Made by a program: the position numbers and the translations under genes. 64,000 nucleotides of DNA from Myxococcota bacterium (GTDB lineage Bacteria > Myxococcota_A > UBA9160 > SMWR01), in assembly GCA_039030075.1 (NCBI GenBank), contig JBCCEW010000017.1:1-64000 (forward strand), read 5' to 3'. The notes beneath the pieces were generated by a model that was given only the letters and a program-made list of their open reading frames with translations, was not told the DNA's origin and searched no databases. Below, in pieces: positions 41,795-50,822 of the stretch (positions are counted from its first letter, which is position 1; every line of letters starts with the position of its first letter).

Positions 41795-43294
41795 TCAGGC
41801 GGCCCGCGCCGGTGCGTCGCCGTCGCGCCGCTCGTAGTACTCGTCGAAGCGCGGCGCGCGCATCGAATCCAGGTAGCGCTGGGGCGACCAGGGGTAGAGG
41901 TTCGGCAGACCCGACTTGTCGTAGTACCAGCTGGTGCAGCCGCCCGTGTACCAGACGGTGTTGCGGATCGCCTGCTTCATGGCCTGGTTGTAGTCACGGA
42001 ACGCTTCTTCGCGCACTTCGAGGGAGGCGAGCTGCTCGTCGCGCATCCGGTCGAGCATTGCCACGACGTACTCGAGCTGATGCTCGGTGATCGTGATCAA
42101 CGACAGGTTGCCGACCGGACCGGTGGGGCCCTCGAGCATCCAGAAGTTCGGGAAACCGGGCACGGCCACCGCGCGATGCGCCCGCGGCGCGCCGTCCCAG
42201 GTGGTCTCGAGGTCGCGACCGCCCTCCCCCGTCACGCGCGTCGGCAGGATGAACGAGGTGTGGTCGAACCCGGTCGCGAGCACGAGCACGTCGAGCTCGT
42301 GGAGCACCCCGTCGGCGGTCTCCACGCCCTCGGGCACGACCCGCGCGATCGGTTCGGTCACCAACTCGGCGTGGGGCTGCGAGATCGCGGGGTAGAACGT
42401 GGAACAGAAGATCAGCCGCTTGCAAGCCGCCTGGTAGTCGGGCGTCAAGCGCTCGCGCAGCTCGGCGTCGGGGACGTTGTCGGCGAGGTTCTGGAGACTC
42501 GCTTCGCTGAGCGCCTGCTGCTGCTCGGCATCGCCGACCGTCGCCTCGGAGAAGGTCCGCATCATGCGGTCCTTGTAGAAGTCGTAGCCGTAGCGCTGGA
42601 GCGACGGGAAGCGTCGCAAGAGCGCCTTCGTCACCGAGCGGTACTCCACCTGGGGCAGCGGCACCATCCATTGGGGCGTACGTTGGAAGACGCGCATCTG
42701 CGCCACCTGGTCTGTGATCGCACCGACGATCTGGCACGCGGTCGAGCCGGTGCCGACCACGCCGACGCGCTTTCCCTCGAGTTCGACCGAGTGGTCCCAA
42801 CGCGCCGAGTGGAAGGCCGCTCCCGCGAAGCGCTCGAGCCCCTCGAACTCGGGCAGGACCGGTCGGTGCAGGATCCCGGTCGCCGAGATCACGACGTCGA
42901 AGCGCAGCGTTTCGCCCGCCCCGGTGGTGAGCTCCCACTCGGGCGCGTCGTAGCGCAGCGCGGCCACGGGCGTGTCGAACCGGATGTGGCGTTCGACGTC
43001 GAACTCGCGTGCCACCCGCTCCATGTAGGCCTGGATCTCGGGCCCGTAGGAATAGCGATGGGTCCATTCGGGATTCAGCGCGAACGAGAACGAATACCAG
43101 CGCGATGGGACGTCGCAGGAGAGCCCGGGGTAGGTGTTCTCGCGCCAGGTCCCACCGACGCGATCCGCTTTCTCGAAGACCGTGACGTCCGTGTAGCTGG
43201 CGCGACGCAGGTGCACGACCGCCGCGATCCCGGACATGCCCGCCCCGATGATCGCGACCCGGGGCGTGCGCCCCTCGGATGCCCAGCCTGCCAT
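41795..43294 (-). CDS. Baeyer-Villiger-type flavin monooxygenase
   Basis: 499-residue FAD/NADPH monooxygenase. GAGMSG (17-22), GGTWRENTYPGLSCDVPS, fingerprint FAGAAFHSARWD (complete) and second motif GTGSTA are present; the C-terminal YTGGCTSWYYDKSGLPNLYPW is typical of the steroid/ketone group. It resembles the truncated BVMO at the left edge (both have WRENxYPGLSCDVPS) more than the EthA-like one. ATG follows GGGAGGCAGGGCG. It is not clearly in an operon: the TetR/Rieske unit lies downstream and a methyltransferase is divergent. Confidence 0.92.
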   Translation of the reverse strand: MAGWASEGRTPRVAIIGAGMSGIAAVVHLRRASYTDVTVFEKADRVGGTWRENTYPGLSCDVPSRWYSFSFALNPEWTHRYSYGPEIQAYMERVAREFDVERHIRFDTPVAALRYDAPEWELTTGAGETLRFDVVISATGILHRPVLPEFEGLERFAGAAFHSARWDHSVELEGKRVGVVGTGSTACQIVGAITDQVAQMRVFQRTPQWMVPLPQVEYRSVTKALLRRFPSLQRYGYDFYKDRMMRTFSEATVGDAEQQQALSEASLQNLADNVPDAELRERLTPDYQAACKRLIFCSTFYPAISQPHAELVTEPIARVVPEGVETADGVLHELDVLVLATGFDHTSFILPTRVTGEGGRDLETTWDGAPRAHRAVAVPGFPNFWMLEGPTGPVGNLSLITITEHQLEYVVAMLDRMRDEQLASLEVREEAFRDYNQAMKQAIRNTVWYTGGCTSWYYDKSGLPNLYPWSPQRYLDSMRAPRFDEYYERRDGDAPARAA

Positions 43295-43457
43295 CGCCCT
43301 GCCTCCCTGGCCTGGGCCCGATGACCCGCCGTGCTCCAGAGTACACCGCCGCCCGGGCCCAAGGCGCGCCGCAGCTGCGGAAAACCCTGACGACACGCGG
43401 CTCAACCCGGCGCTTCTGCTGGCCGATGAAGAGTCCACCAAGGGAGGAACCGCCCGC

Positions 43458-44471
43458 TTGGGACGCGTACGCCGCTGGCTCAATCCGAACCAGCTCCGAC
43501 TCCAGACCAATCGCCTGCTGCGGCGCTGGGACCTCGGCCTCTACCGACCCTCCTGGGTGGAGTCCCAGCTGCCGGAGCAGTACACCCACGGCGACGCCGC
43601 CCTGCCCGAGGGCGCGGAAGCGGCGTTGCGCACCGACCACCCGCGTCTCGCCGAGCTGCGCGCCCGCTACTCCGGGCATTGCGCCGCCGCCGTGTCGGCC
43701 TGGAGCGACCTGCGACTGGAAGGCCAGATCGACCTTCGCCGCTTCCGCGGCGACAGCCAGTACCTCTACCAGGCACGCGGCACCTCCGACGCCGCCTACG
43801 CGCTGTCGACCCACTACGCCTTGCGCCACGGTCGGCTCGGCGTACTGGACCGGCTCGACGAGGACGGGCTCTTCGGTGCACTGCTCCACGACGTCGACGG
43901 TCGCGCCATCAGCCGCGATCGACTCGATGCGGCCCTCGAGATCGAGGCGCTGGCGGAATGGCTCGGTGCGGACGCGCTCGCAAAGGGACGCGTCCTCGAC
44001 ATCGGCGCCGGGTACGGACGACTCGTCCATCGCCTGGCGCAGTGGGCCCCCGACGGCGAACGCGTCGCGACCGACGCGGTGCCCACCTCGACCTTTCTGT
44101 GCGAGTACTACCTCGGGTTCCGCGCCTGCCCAGGCACCCAGGTCATAGCTCTCCACGAGATCGAGAACGCGCTGAGCACACGCCGCTTCGACCTGGCCAC
44201 CAACGTCCACAGCTTTGGCGAAGCGCCGCTCGCCAGCGTGCGCTGGTGGATCGAGCGGCTCGCCGCCGCCGACGTCCCCCGGCTCTTCCTCGTGCATGTC
44301 GAACCCGAGCTCTTCGCCCTGGAAGACGACCTCACGCGGGCGCCGCTGGCGCCGGTCCTCGAGACGCTCGGCTACCGCGCCGTCGACGTCCAGCCGAAGT
44401 ACGCCCACTCGGACGCCGTCCAGCGACTCGGCGTCTTCCCGGCCTGGTACCACTGCTACGAGCGCGGCTAG
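43458..44471 (+). CDS. Putative sugar O-methyltransferase-type SAM-dependent methyltransferase
   Basis: 337-residue class I SAM methyltransferase; the SAM-binding loop is VLDIGAGYGRLVHRLA (about 177-192), followed by a long alpha-helical N-terminus typical of the putative sugar O-methyltransferase family. Transfers a methyl group, probably to a sugar or glycan hydroxyl, from SAM; this is inferred. The start is TTG with GGAGG 10 bases upstream (agggaggaac); the longer open frame upstream reads back through the BVMO on the other strand and is not credible. It is followed at 36 bp by the membrane-tailed Rieske gene, probably in the same transcript. Confidence 0.75.
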   Translation: MGRVRRWLNPNQLRLQTNRLLRRWDLGLYRPSWVESQLPEQYTHGDAALPEGAEAALRTDHPRLAELRARYSGHCAAAVSAWSDLRLEGQIDLRRFRGDSQYLYQARGTSDAAYALSTHYALRHGRLGVLDRLDEDGLFGALLHDVDGRAISRDRLDAALEIEALAEWLGADALAKGRVLDIGAGYGRLVHRLAQWAPDGERVATDAVPTSTFLCEYYLGFRACPGTQVIALHEIENALSTRRFDLATNVHSFGEAPLASVRWWIERLAAADVPRLFLVHVEPELFALEDDLTRAPLAPVLETLGYRAVDVQPKYAHSDAVQRLGVFPAWYHCYERG

Positions 44472-44507
44472 CCCGCGCCGAGCAGGTGACCCGCTACCTT
44501 CCGCGGT

Positions 44508-45980
44508 GTGACCCTCGAAGACTCCCTGCGACGCGTCTGCGCGGCCTCGGCCGGTGAAGCGCGCGCCCTGCCCTTCGCCGCCTACACCGACCCGGACCTC
44601 CATGCCCGCGAGCGCGAACGGATCTTCGCCCGCGAGTGGATCGCCCTCGGCTCGGCCGCCGCGCTTTCCGAACCCGGCGACACCCTCACCGTCACGCTCG
44701 GAAACGAGCCCGTCATCGTCGTGCGCGGCGAGGACGGCGAGCTCCGCGCGCTCTCGAACGTCTGCCGCCACCGCGGGACCCCGCTGCTCGACGAAGGGAT
44801 CGGCCACGCGTCCAGCCTCGTGTGTCCCTATCACGCCTGGGGCTACGGCCTCGATGGCCGACTCAAGGGCGTCCCACACCCCGGCGACGTCGTGGTCGAC
44901 AAGGCGGCCCACGCGCTTCCGAGCTATCGCGTCGAAACCTGGGCCGGCGTCGTCTTCGTGAATCTCGATCCCCAGGCACCGCCCCTCGCCGAACGCGTCG
45001 CTGGGATCGATGCGCGGCTGTCGCGCTATGCGCTGGATCGGTTCACCCATCCAACGCGCATCTCGCTGCATGCCTGGGACGCGAACTGGAAACTCGCGGT
45101 CGAGAACGGCATCGAGAGCTACCACCTGTTCCGCGTGCATCCCGAGACCCTCGAGCCCTACACGCCGACACGCGGTGCGTTCTATCTGGAGGGCTCGGCC
45201 GAAGCGACCCTCACAGCGGGCACGACCAAGCTCGCGCGCGCCGCGCATCCGGGCGACTCGGAAGGACTCGGCGCCTGGGAACGCGAGCACTACGTACTCG
45301 TCTCGCTTCCCCCCTCCTTCGTCGGCATCCTGACCGCCGACTCCTGGGGCTGGATCTCGGTGCTCCCGAGTGGGCCCGAGCAGTGCACGGTGCTGGGCGC
45401 CGGGCTCTCGCCGGTCGCGACGGAGGAAGGTGCCGGCTCCGAGTTCTTCGAAGCCTTCCTCGCGGAAGACCAGGCCATCTGCGAGCGCAACCAGCGCGGC
45501 ATGCGCTCGGCACAGGAGGGCGGACAGCTCGTCGAGCTCGAGCGCGTCGTCGTCGACTTCCACCAGTACCTCGGGAACCGTTTGTTCGGTACGCCGACCG
45601 ATCCCCCGTTCTCAGTCGAACGGGACTCGGCGGAACCGGACGCTTCGCCCCCACAGGCAACGCCCAAGACCGCCGCGTCCGCTCCAGCGTCGGTCGACGT
45701 CGCGCCGAAGCGACGCTCCCTCGCGAAGCCCTGGAGCATCGCCACCCTCTGCGTCCTGGTGGCGACCACGCTCGCGGGCTGGAGCTGGCCGTGGGGTCTG
45801 CTCTTCCTCTTCTGGACGCTTCGCTCGCTGCGCGACGGGATCACGCAGCTGGTCGAACCCGTCGCGCGCGCCGAGAACCCGGCGCTCTTCTGGAGCATCA
45901 ACGCGGTGTGGGCCCTGGGCTCCATGGCACTCATCGCCTTCGACCTGTGGCGCTGGCTCGGTCCCGCAGGGCCGGTCTAG
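44508..45980 (+). CDS. Rieske oxygenase with C-terminal membrane tail
   Basis: 490 residues. Residues 1-360 form a Rieske non-heme iron oxygenase: [2Fe-2S] ligands Cys86/His88 and Cys106/His109 (CRHRG, CPYHAW), iron-site region NGIESYHLFRVH with His206 and His211. Then a Pro/Ala-rich linker (about 362-406) and a C-terminal hydrophobic part with about two membrane helices (411-438 and 463-482), which ordinary members (350-460 residues) lack. It may be membrane-tethered to reach a lipid substrate. GTG start overlaps nothing; 36 bp follow the methyltransferase. It resembles choline- or carnitine-monooxygenase-type enzymes, but substrate is unknown. Confidence 0.87.
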   Translation: MTLEDSLRRVCAASAGEARALPFAAYTDPDLHARERERIFAREWIALGSAAALSEPGDTLTVTLGNEPVIVVRGEDGELRALSNVCRHRGTPLLDEGIGHASSLVCPYHAWGYGLDGRLKGVPHPGDVVVDKAAHALPSYRVETWAGVVFVNLDPQAPPLAERVAGIDARLSRYALDRFTHPTRISLHAWDANWKLAVENGIESYHLFRVHPETLEPYTPTRGAFYLEGSAEATLTAGTTKLARAAHPGDSEGLGAWEREHYVLVSLPPSFVGILTADSWGWISVLPSGPEQCTVLGAGLSPVATEEGAGSEFFEAFLAEDQAICERNQRGMRSAQEGGQLVELERVVVDFHQYLGNRLFGTPTDPPFSVERDSAEPDASPPQATPKTAASAPASVDVAPKRRSLAKPWSIATLCVLVATTLAGWSWPWGLLFLFWTLRSLRDGITQLVEPVARAENPALFWSINAVWALGSMALIAFDLWRWLGPAGPV

Positions 45981-46044
45981 TCGACGCACAGGGCCTCGCG
46001 CCGAGTCCACCCTCGGCGTAGCCTTGGCCGAACGGAGGTCTCCC

Positions 46045-46887
46045 ATGCCCCTCGACATCACGCCGACCGGTCAGGCCTGCGGCGCCCACGTCCGCGGGAT
46101 CGATCTGACGCAGCCGCTCTCGGACAGCGACGTCGAGGAGATTCGCACGGCGTGGCTCGAGCACCTCGTGCTCGTGTTTCCGAACCAACCCATGAGCAAC
46201 GGAGATCTCGAGCGCTTCACGCGCTACTTCGGTCCCTTCGGCGACGATCCCTTCTTCGGCTCGATTCCCGGCCACCCCCATATCGCCGCGATCCAACGCG
46301 ATGCCGGCGAGACCACCCCGCTCTTCGCCGAGAGCTGGCACACGGACTGGAGCTTCCAGGAACACCCGCCCCAGGGCACCTGCCTGTTCGGGATCACGAT
46401 CCCGCCCCAGGGTGGGAACACCCGCTTCGCGAATCAGTATCTGGCCTACGAGCAGATGCCCGCTTTACTGCGCAGCCGCCTCGAGGGAAAACAGGCGATC
46501 CACTCGGCGCGCATCCCCTACGGACCCGACGGGATGTACGGCCGGACCGATCGTGACTCGGGACGCAGCATGGACATCCGCGTGTCCGAGGCCGCGCTGG
46601 CCGAGCAGCGGCACCCGATCCTGCGCGTCCATCCCGAGACGGGACGCAAGGGCGTGTTCGGCTCCCTCGGCTACATCGTGGGAATCGACGGGATGGCGAC
46701 CGAGGAGGCCCTGCCCCTGGTCAAAGAACTCTACGATTGGCAGAGCCGAGCCGAGTTCATCTACGACCACGCCTGGGAAGCGAACATGCTCGTGCTCTGG
46801 GACAACCGCAGCGTGTTGCACCAGGCCACGGGCGGCTACGACGGTCACGCCCGCTTGCTGCACCGGACGACGATTGGATCGGCCTAG
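46045..46887 (+). CDS. TauD/TfdA-type alpha-ketoglutarate-dependent dioxygenase
   Basis: 280-residue Fe(II)/2-oxoglutarate dioxygenase. The iron triad is His99-Thr-Asp101 (SWHTDWSF) and distal His259 in LWDNRSVLHQA, with Arg270 or Arg274 for 2-oxoglutarate. Members hydroxylate sulfonates, chlorinated phenoxyacids or other small acids. ATG follows CGGAGGTCTCCC; a much longer open frame upstream is antisense-like noise. It is 64 bp downstream of the tailed Rieske gene on the same strand, so the two oxygenases may cooperate. Its stop overlaps that of the convergent glycosyltransferase by 4 bp (CTAG). Confidence 0.9.
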   Translation: MPLDITPTGQACGAHVRGIDLTQPLSDSDVEEIRTAWLEHLVLVFPNQPMSNGDLERFTRYFGPFGDDPFFGSIPGHPHIAAIQRDAGETTPLFAESWHTDWSFQEHPPQGTCLFGITIPPQGGNTRFANQYLAYEQMPALLRSRLEGKQAIHSARIPYGPDGMYGRTDRDSGRSMDIRVSEAALAEQRHPILRVHPETGRKGVFGSLGYIVGIDGMATEEALPLVKELYDWQSRAEFIYDHAWEANMLVLWDNRSVLHQATGGYDGHARLLHRTTIGSA

Positions 46888-48578
46888 CGGCCGAGCGCGG
46901 GCCGCGGCGGGATCGGCGCACGAACCTCGAGGACCCGGTACAGCTCGGGCGCCGACGGGCCCAAGCTGAACGGCACCGGACCCCACACGCTGGAGTAGAA
47001 GCCGGCCCCGCCCCCCATCAGGCTCCAAGGGCTGGTCCTGCCGGCATCGCGCACCTCGAGCTCGATCGCCTTCGACGGATCGAGCTGGGTCAGGTGGACG
47101 TTGTTGCGCGGCATGATCACGATGTCGCCGGGCACCAGCCGGTCGCGATGCACGTCGTAGGCGCGCCCGCCCGCGCTTTCGAAGTAGTACTGGAAGCCCC
47201 AGTGGCCCTGGAAGAACACCCGCTGGGCGCCCGCCCCGTAGTCGTGCGCCAGCTGTCGCGCCATGCGCATGGCACCCGTCGCCCAGTCGCGGTCGGCGTG
47301 GGCGACGCTGAGGGAGAGCGCCGCGCCGAGCGCCAGCAGCGGGGCGGCGCGTACGAGCGATAGGGGCGAACCCGCGCGCGCCTCCCACGCGCGCACGCCG
47401 CCCAGGGCCGCTGCAGGTACCAGGGGCAGGACTGCACGCGCGTTCGCGCTCCAGTTGAAGAACGCCACGAACGCGAAAACCCCCGCGCCCCACAGGACCA
47501 GGAGTGCGTGATCGGGATCGCGTGCGGCGCGACGCGCTCCGGCGACGCCGAGGGCCACGAGACAAGCCCCCGCCCAGGCGAAGATCACGACGTGAACGAG
47601 CACCCAGCCGCGCGTCGTGGCTACATCGATCTCATAGGGAAGCGGACTCCAGGCGACGACGGCTCCGACCAACGCGAGGAGCGCGAGCGCCCCCAAGACC
47701 CGACCGCGCGGGTCACTGGCCCCGCCCGTCAGGAGCGGCAGCGGAAACGCGCAACCTCCGATGAACGCCAGAGCGACGATCGCGTCGTTCCACCACGGTT
47801 GCCCCAAGTACTGCCGAACGCCGGTGGCATAGCCCGGAACCTGGCTCAACAACCCATGACCGTAGAGCCCATGGGCCGCCGCCTCGAAGCCGACGAGCAC
47901 CGACACGGGCAGCGCGAAGACCGCCCACACCCGGGGCGCGCGCACGCCGCGCAGTGCCGTGTAGGCGGCGAGGAGTGGCAGCAGGGCCACGGCGAAGTAC
48001 TTCGTCAGCGCCGCCACCCCGATGAGCGACCCGCCAACCACCAGCCAGCGCGTGGAGCCGCGGTCGAGCCCCCGCACCCAGCACGCGATCGCCCCGCACC
48101 AGCAGGCGAGCATCGGCAGGTCGCTCATCAGCGTCGTCGCGGAGACGAAGAACGCGGGCGTGGTCGCCACCAGGGCGGTCGCCACGCCGGGTGAGCGCGT
48201 GAAGCGCTCGGCCAGGAGGTAGACACCGAGGAGTGCGCCGAGGGCCCAGACGAGCGCCACGCCGTGCTGGGCCGCGATGCTCGGACCGAACACGCTCCGC
48301 ACGCTGGCCTGGGCATAGCTGACACCGGGAGGGTTCTGCTGAATGGCGTGCACGGGATCGCGGGTGCCGTGCCAGTTGAGCTCGAACCCGTAGGGATCCG
48401 TCGGGTGGGTCTGGATCCGCTCGGCCACCCAGAGGTAGACGGGATCGTCGACGTGCACGGGCTTGTCGAGGAACGCGAGCAACCCGAGGGCGACGACGCC
48501 GCACAGGAGCCCCAGCTCCTTGCGTCGGCGCGCCGCGGTGGCGGGCGCCGGCGGCGCTGCGTCCGACGCGACATCCAC
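46884..48578 (-). CDS. GT39/PMT-type membrane glycosyltransferase
   Basis: 564-residue polytopic protein (about 11-13 helices) of the GT-C group. The Asp pair near the N-terminus (HVDDPVYLWVAERI) is in the first periplasmic loop as in dolichyl- or polyprenyl-phosphate-mannose:protein transferases and ArnT-like enzymes; the C-terminal soluble part (about 445-560) is periplasmic. It probably transfers a sugar from a polyprenyl-phosphate donor to a periplasmic lipid, glycan or protein. The start ATG lies 50 bp after the malate synthase stop. Unlinked to the pathway genes around it in function. Confidence 0.82.
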   Translation of the reverse strand: MDVASDAAPPAPATAARRRKELGLLCGVVALGLLAFLDKPVHVDDPVYLWVAERIQTHPTDPYGFELNWHGTRDPVHAIQQNPPGVSYAQASVRSVFGPSIAAQHGVALVWALGALLGVYLLAERFTRSPGVATALVATTPAFFVSATTLMSDLPMLACWCGAIACWVRGLDRGSTRWLVVGGSLIGVAALTKYFAVALLPLLAAYTALRGVRAPRVWAVFALPVSVLVGFEAAAHGLYGHGLLSQVPGYATGVRQYLGQPWWNDAIVALAFIGGCAFPLPLLTGGASDPRGRVLGALALLALVGAVVAWSPLPYEIDVATTRGWVLVHVVIFAWAGACLVALGVAGARRAARDPDHALLVLWGAGVFAFVAFFNWSANARAVLPLVPAAALGGVRAWEARAGSPLSLVRAAPLLALGAALSLSVAHADRDWATGAMRMARQLAHDYGAGAQRVFFQGHWGFQYYFESAGGRAYDVHRDRLVPGDIVIMPRNNVHLTQLDPSKAIELEVRDAGRTSPWSLMGGGAGFYSSVWGPVPFSLGPSAPELYRVLEVRAPIPPRPALGR

Positions 48579-48628
48579 GCCGGTCAGCGTACCCGACGAA
48601 TCCGGCCCAGGGGGCGAAAGCGCTGGGG

Positions 48629-50809
48629 TTACCCCTGCGCGAGCTCCTGCTTGCGGCGCCGACGAAACGCGTGGAGCAACGGCTCCGTGTAGCCCGATGG
48701 CTGCGTGGCGCCGTCGAAGACCAGGGCCCGGGCGGCCTCGAACGCAAGACCGTCGAAGCCCGGCGCCATCGCCACGTACTCCGGATCGTCCGCGTTCTGA
48801 CGGTCGACCACCTCGGCCATCCGCCGGAACGCGTCCTCGACCTCGTCGCGCGAGATCACGCCGTGCGCCAACCAGTTCGCGAGGTGCTGGGACGAGATCC
48901 GGCAGGTCGCCCGGTCCTCCATGAGCCCGACGTCGTTTCGATCGGGCACCTTCGAACAGCCGACGCCCTGGTCGATCCAGCGGACCACGTAGCCGAGGAT
49001 GCCCTGCACGTTGTTCTCGATCTCGAAGCGTCGATCGGACGCGGACCCGCCCTTGGGATCGCCGAGGGGAAGCTGCAGGAGGGTCGCGGGATCGGGCGGC
49101 GCAGCGTCACGAAGCGCACGCTGGCGCGCGAAGGCGTCCACCTCGTGGTAGTGGACGGCGTGGAGCGTCGCGGCGCTCGGCGACGGAACCCACGCACAGG
49201 TCGCGCCCGCTTCCGGATGAGCGCGCTTCTGCTCCAGCATCTCGGCCATACGATCGGGCATCGCCCACATGCCCTTGCCGATCTGGGCGCGCCCACCGAG
49301 GCCACAGTCGAGCCCCGTGCGCACGTTTCCGGCTTCGTAGGCCGCGATCCACGGCGTGCGCTTCATCGCCGCCTTCGGAACCGCGGGGCCGGCATGGAAC
49401 GAGGTGTGGATCTCGTCGCCGGTGCGGTCGAGGAAGCCCGTGTTGATGAACGCGACCCGGTCGCGCGCCTCGGCGATGCAGGCAGCCAGGTTGACGCTCG
49501 TGCGCCGCTCCTCGTCCATGATGCCGAGCTTGATCGTCTGCGCCGGAAGCTCGAGGGCCGCTTCCACGAAAGCCATCAGCTCGCAGGCAAAGCGCACCTC
49601 GGCGGGGCCGTGGAGCTTCGGCTTCACCACGTAGATCGAGCCGGCGCGCGAGTTGCCTCGCTCGGCGCTCTTACGCAGCAGGTCGTGCTTCGCGGCAAGG
49701 GCCGTACAGAGCGCGTCCAACAGCCCCTCGAACACCTCGTTCCCCACCGCATCCAGGACGGCAGGCGTCGTCATCAAGAGACCGACGTTGCGCACGAGCA
49801 GCAGCGAGCGACCCGAGAGGCGTTCTTCCCCACCGCCGGGGGTGCGGTAGCGACGGTCCTGCGCCAGACGGCGCGTGACCGCCTCCCCGTTCTTCACGAA
49901 GGACTCGGCCAGGTCTCCCCGCATCAACCCGAGCCAGTGGCGGTAGACCTGGGTCTTGTCCTCCCCGTCCACGGCCGCGACCGAGTCCTCACAATCCATG
50001 ATCGTGGTCACCGCGCTCTCGAGCTCGACGTCGGCCACGCCAGCCCGATCGCGCGCGCCCACCGGATCGTCCCGGTCGATGCGGAGCTCGATCCCGAGAC
50101 CGTGGTGACGGAAGAGCAGCCGCTGCGCCCCCGATCCGTCGACACGTGCGCCGACGAAGGCCTTGGGGTTCGCCAGTGCCCGCACGTGCCCCGCCGCACC
50201 CTGCATCTGCAAGTGCCCGTCTTCCCCGACGGCGTACGCAACGAGGTCGTGGTGGGAGCCCTCGGAGAGAGGCAGGCTGCGATCCAGGAAGTCGCGGGTC
50301 CAGGCGACCACCCGGTCTCCGCGCGCCGGGTCATAGGGCCCGGGCGGCGGCGAGTCACCGAGCGCGTCGGTCCCGTAGAGCGCGTCGTAGAGGGACCCCC
50401 AGCGCGCATTGGCGGCGTTCAACGCGTAGCGCGCGTTGCTCACGGGAACGACGAGCTGGGGCCCGGGGGTCGTGGCGATCTCGGGATCGATCCCCGTGAG
50501 CTCCACCGCGAAGGGCGCCGGGAGCGGCTCGAGATAGCCGATCTCCCGCAGGAACCCGGCGTAGGCCTCGGGCTCGATCGGACCCGGCCGCTCCCGGTGC
50601 CAGGCGTCGATCGCATCCTGCAGGCGCTGCCGTTCGTCGAGCAGCGCCTGGTTGCGCGGCGTGAACGCGCGCACCAGCTCGGACAGCTTTGCCCAGAAGG
50701 TCGCGGGATCGACCTCGCTCCCGGGCAGCGCCTCCTTCTCGAGGAAGGCGTGCAGCCGCGGGTCGACCTGGAGATCGAGCACGCGGACGAGACCATCGCG
50801 TTCCGACAC
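48629..50809 (-). CDS. glcB: Malate synthase G
   Basis: 726-residue malate synthase G, which condenses glyoxylate with acetyl-CoA to malate. It is the usual length (about 720-730) and shows the family blocks: MDCEDSVAAVDGEDK (about 270-284), RGNSRAGSIYVVKPKLHGP, MDEERRTSVNLAACI, FINTGFLDRTGDEIHT and the C-terminal DRNDVGLMEDRATCRISSQ. The start is GTG after a GGGAGGGCGCCCG. It ends the leftward arm of the divergent regulon, 13 bp after the SDR. Its presence beside a malyl-CoA/methylmalyl-CoA-lyase-type gene in the other arm supports glyoxylate as a pathway product. No isocitrate lyase is in the window. Confidence 0.95.
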   Translation of the reverse strand: MSERDGLVRVLDLQVDPRLHAFLEKEALPGSEVDPATFWAKLSELVRAFTPRNQALLDERQRLQDAIDAWHRERPGPIEPEAYAGFLREIGYLEPLPAPFAVELTGIDPEIATTPGPQLVVPVSNARYALNAANARWGSLYDALYGTDALGDSPPPGPYDPARGDRVVAWTRDFLDRSLPLSEGSHHDLVAYAVGEDGHLQMQGAAGHVRALANPKAFVGARVDGSGAQRLLFRHHGLGIELRIDRDDPVGARDRAGVADVELESAVTTIMDCEDSVAAVDGEDKTQVYRHWLGLMRGDLAESFVKNGEAVTRRLAQDRRYRTPGGGEERLSGRSLLLVRNVGLLMTTPAVLDAVGNEVFEGLLDALCTALAAKHDLLRKSAERGNSRAGSIYVVKPKLHGPAEVRFACELMAFVEAALELPAQTIKLGIMDEERRTSVNLAACIAEARDRVAFINTGFLDRTGDEIHTSFHAGPAVPKAAMKRTPWIAAYEAGNVRTGLDCGLGGRAQIGKGMWAMPDRMAEMLEQKRAHPEAGATCAWVPSPSAATLHAVHYHEVDAFARQRALRDAAPPDPATLLQLPLGDPKGGSASDRRFEIENNVQGILGYVVRWIDQGVGCSKVPDRNDVGLMEDRATCRISSQHLANWLAHGVISRDEVEDAFRRMAEVVDRQNADDPEYVAMAPGFDGLAFEAARALVFDGATQPSGYTEPLLHAFRRRRKQELAQG

Positions 50810-50822
50810 CGGGCGCCCTCCC

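Noticed and set aside
43236-43457. Upstream start for the methyltransferase.
   Set aside because: Residues would be antisense to the BVMO N-terminus; the TTG with GGAGG fits better.
41994-45563. An 1189-codon minus-strand frame spanning the BVMO, methyltransferase and Rieske genes.
   Set aside because: Crosses genes on both strands and lacks any domain; stop-poor GC frame.
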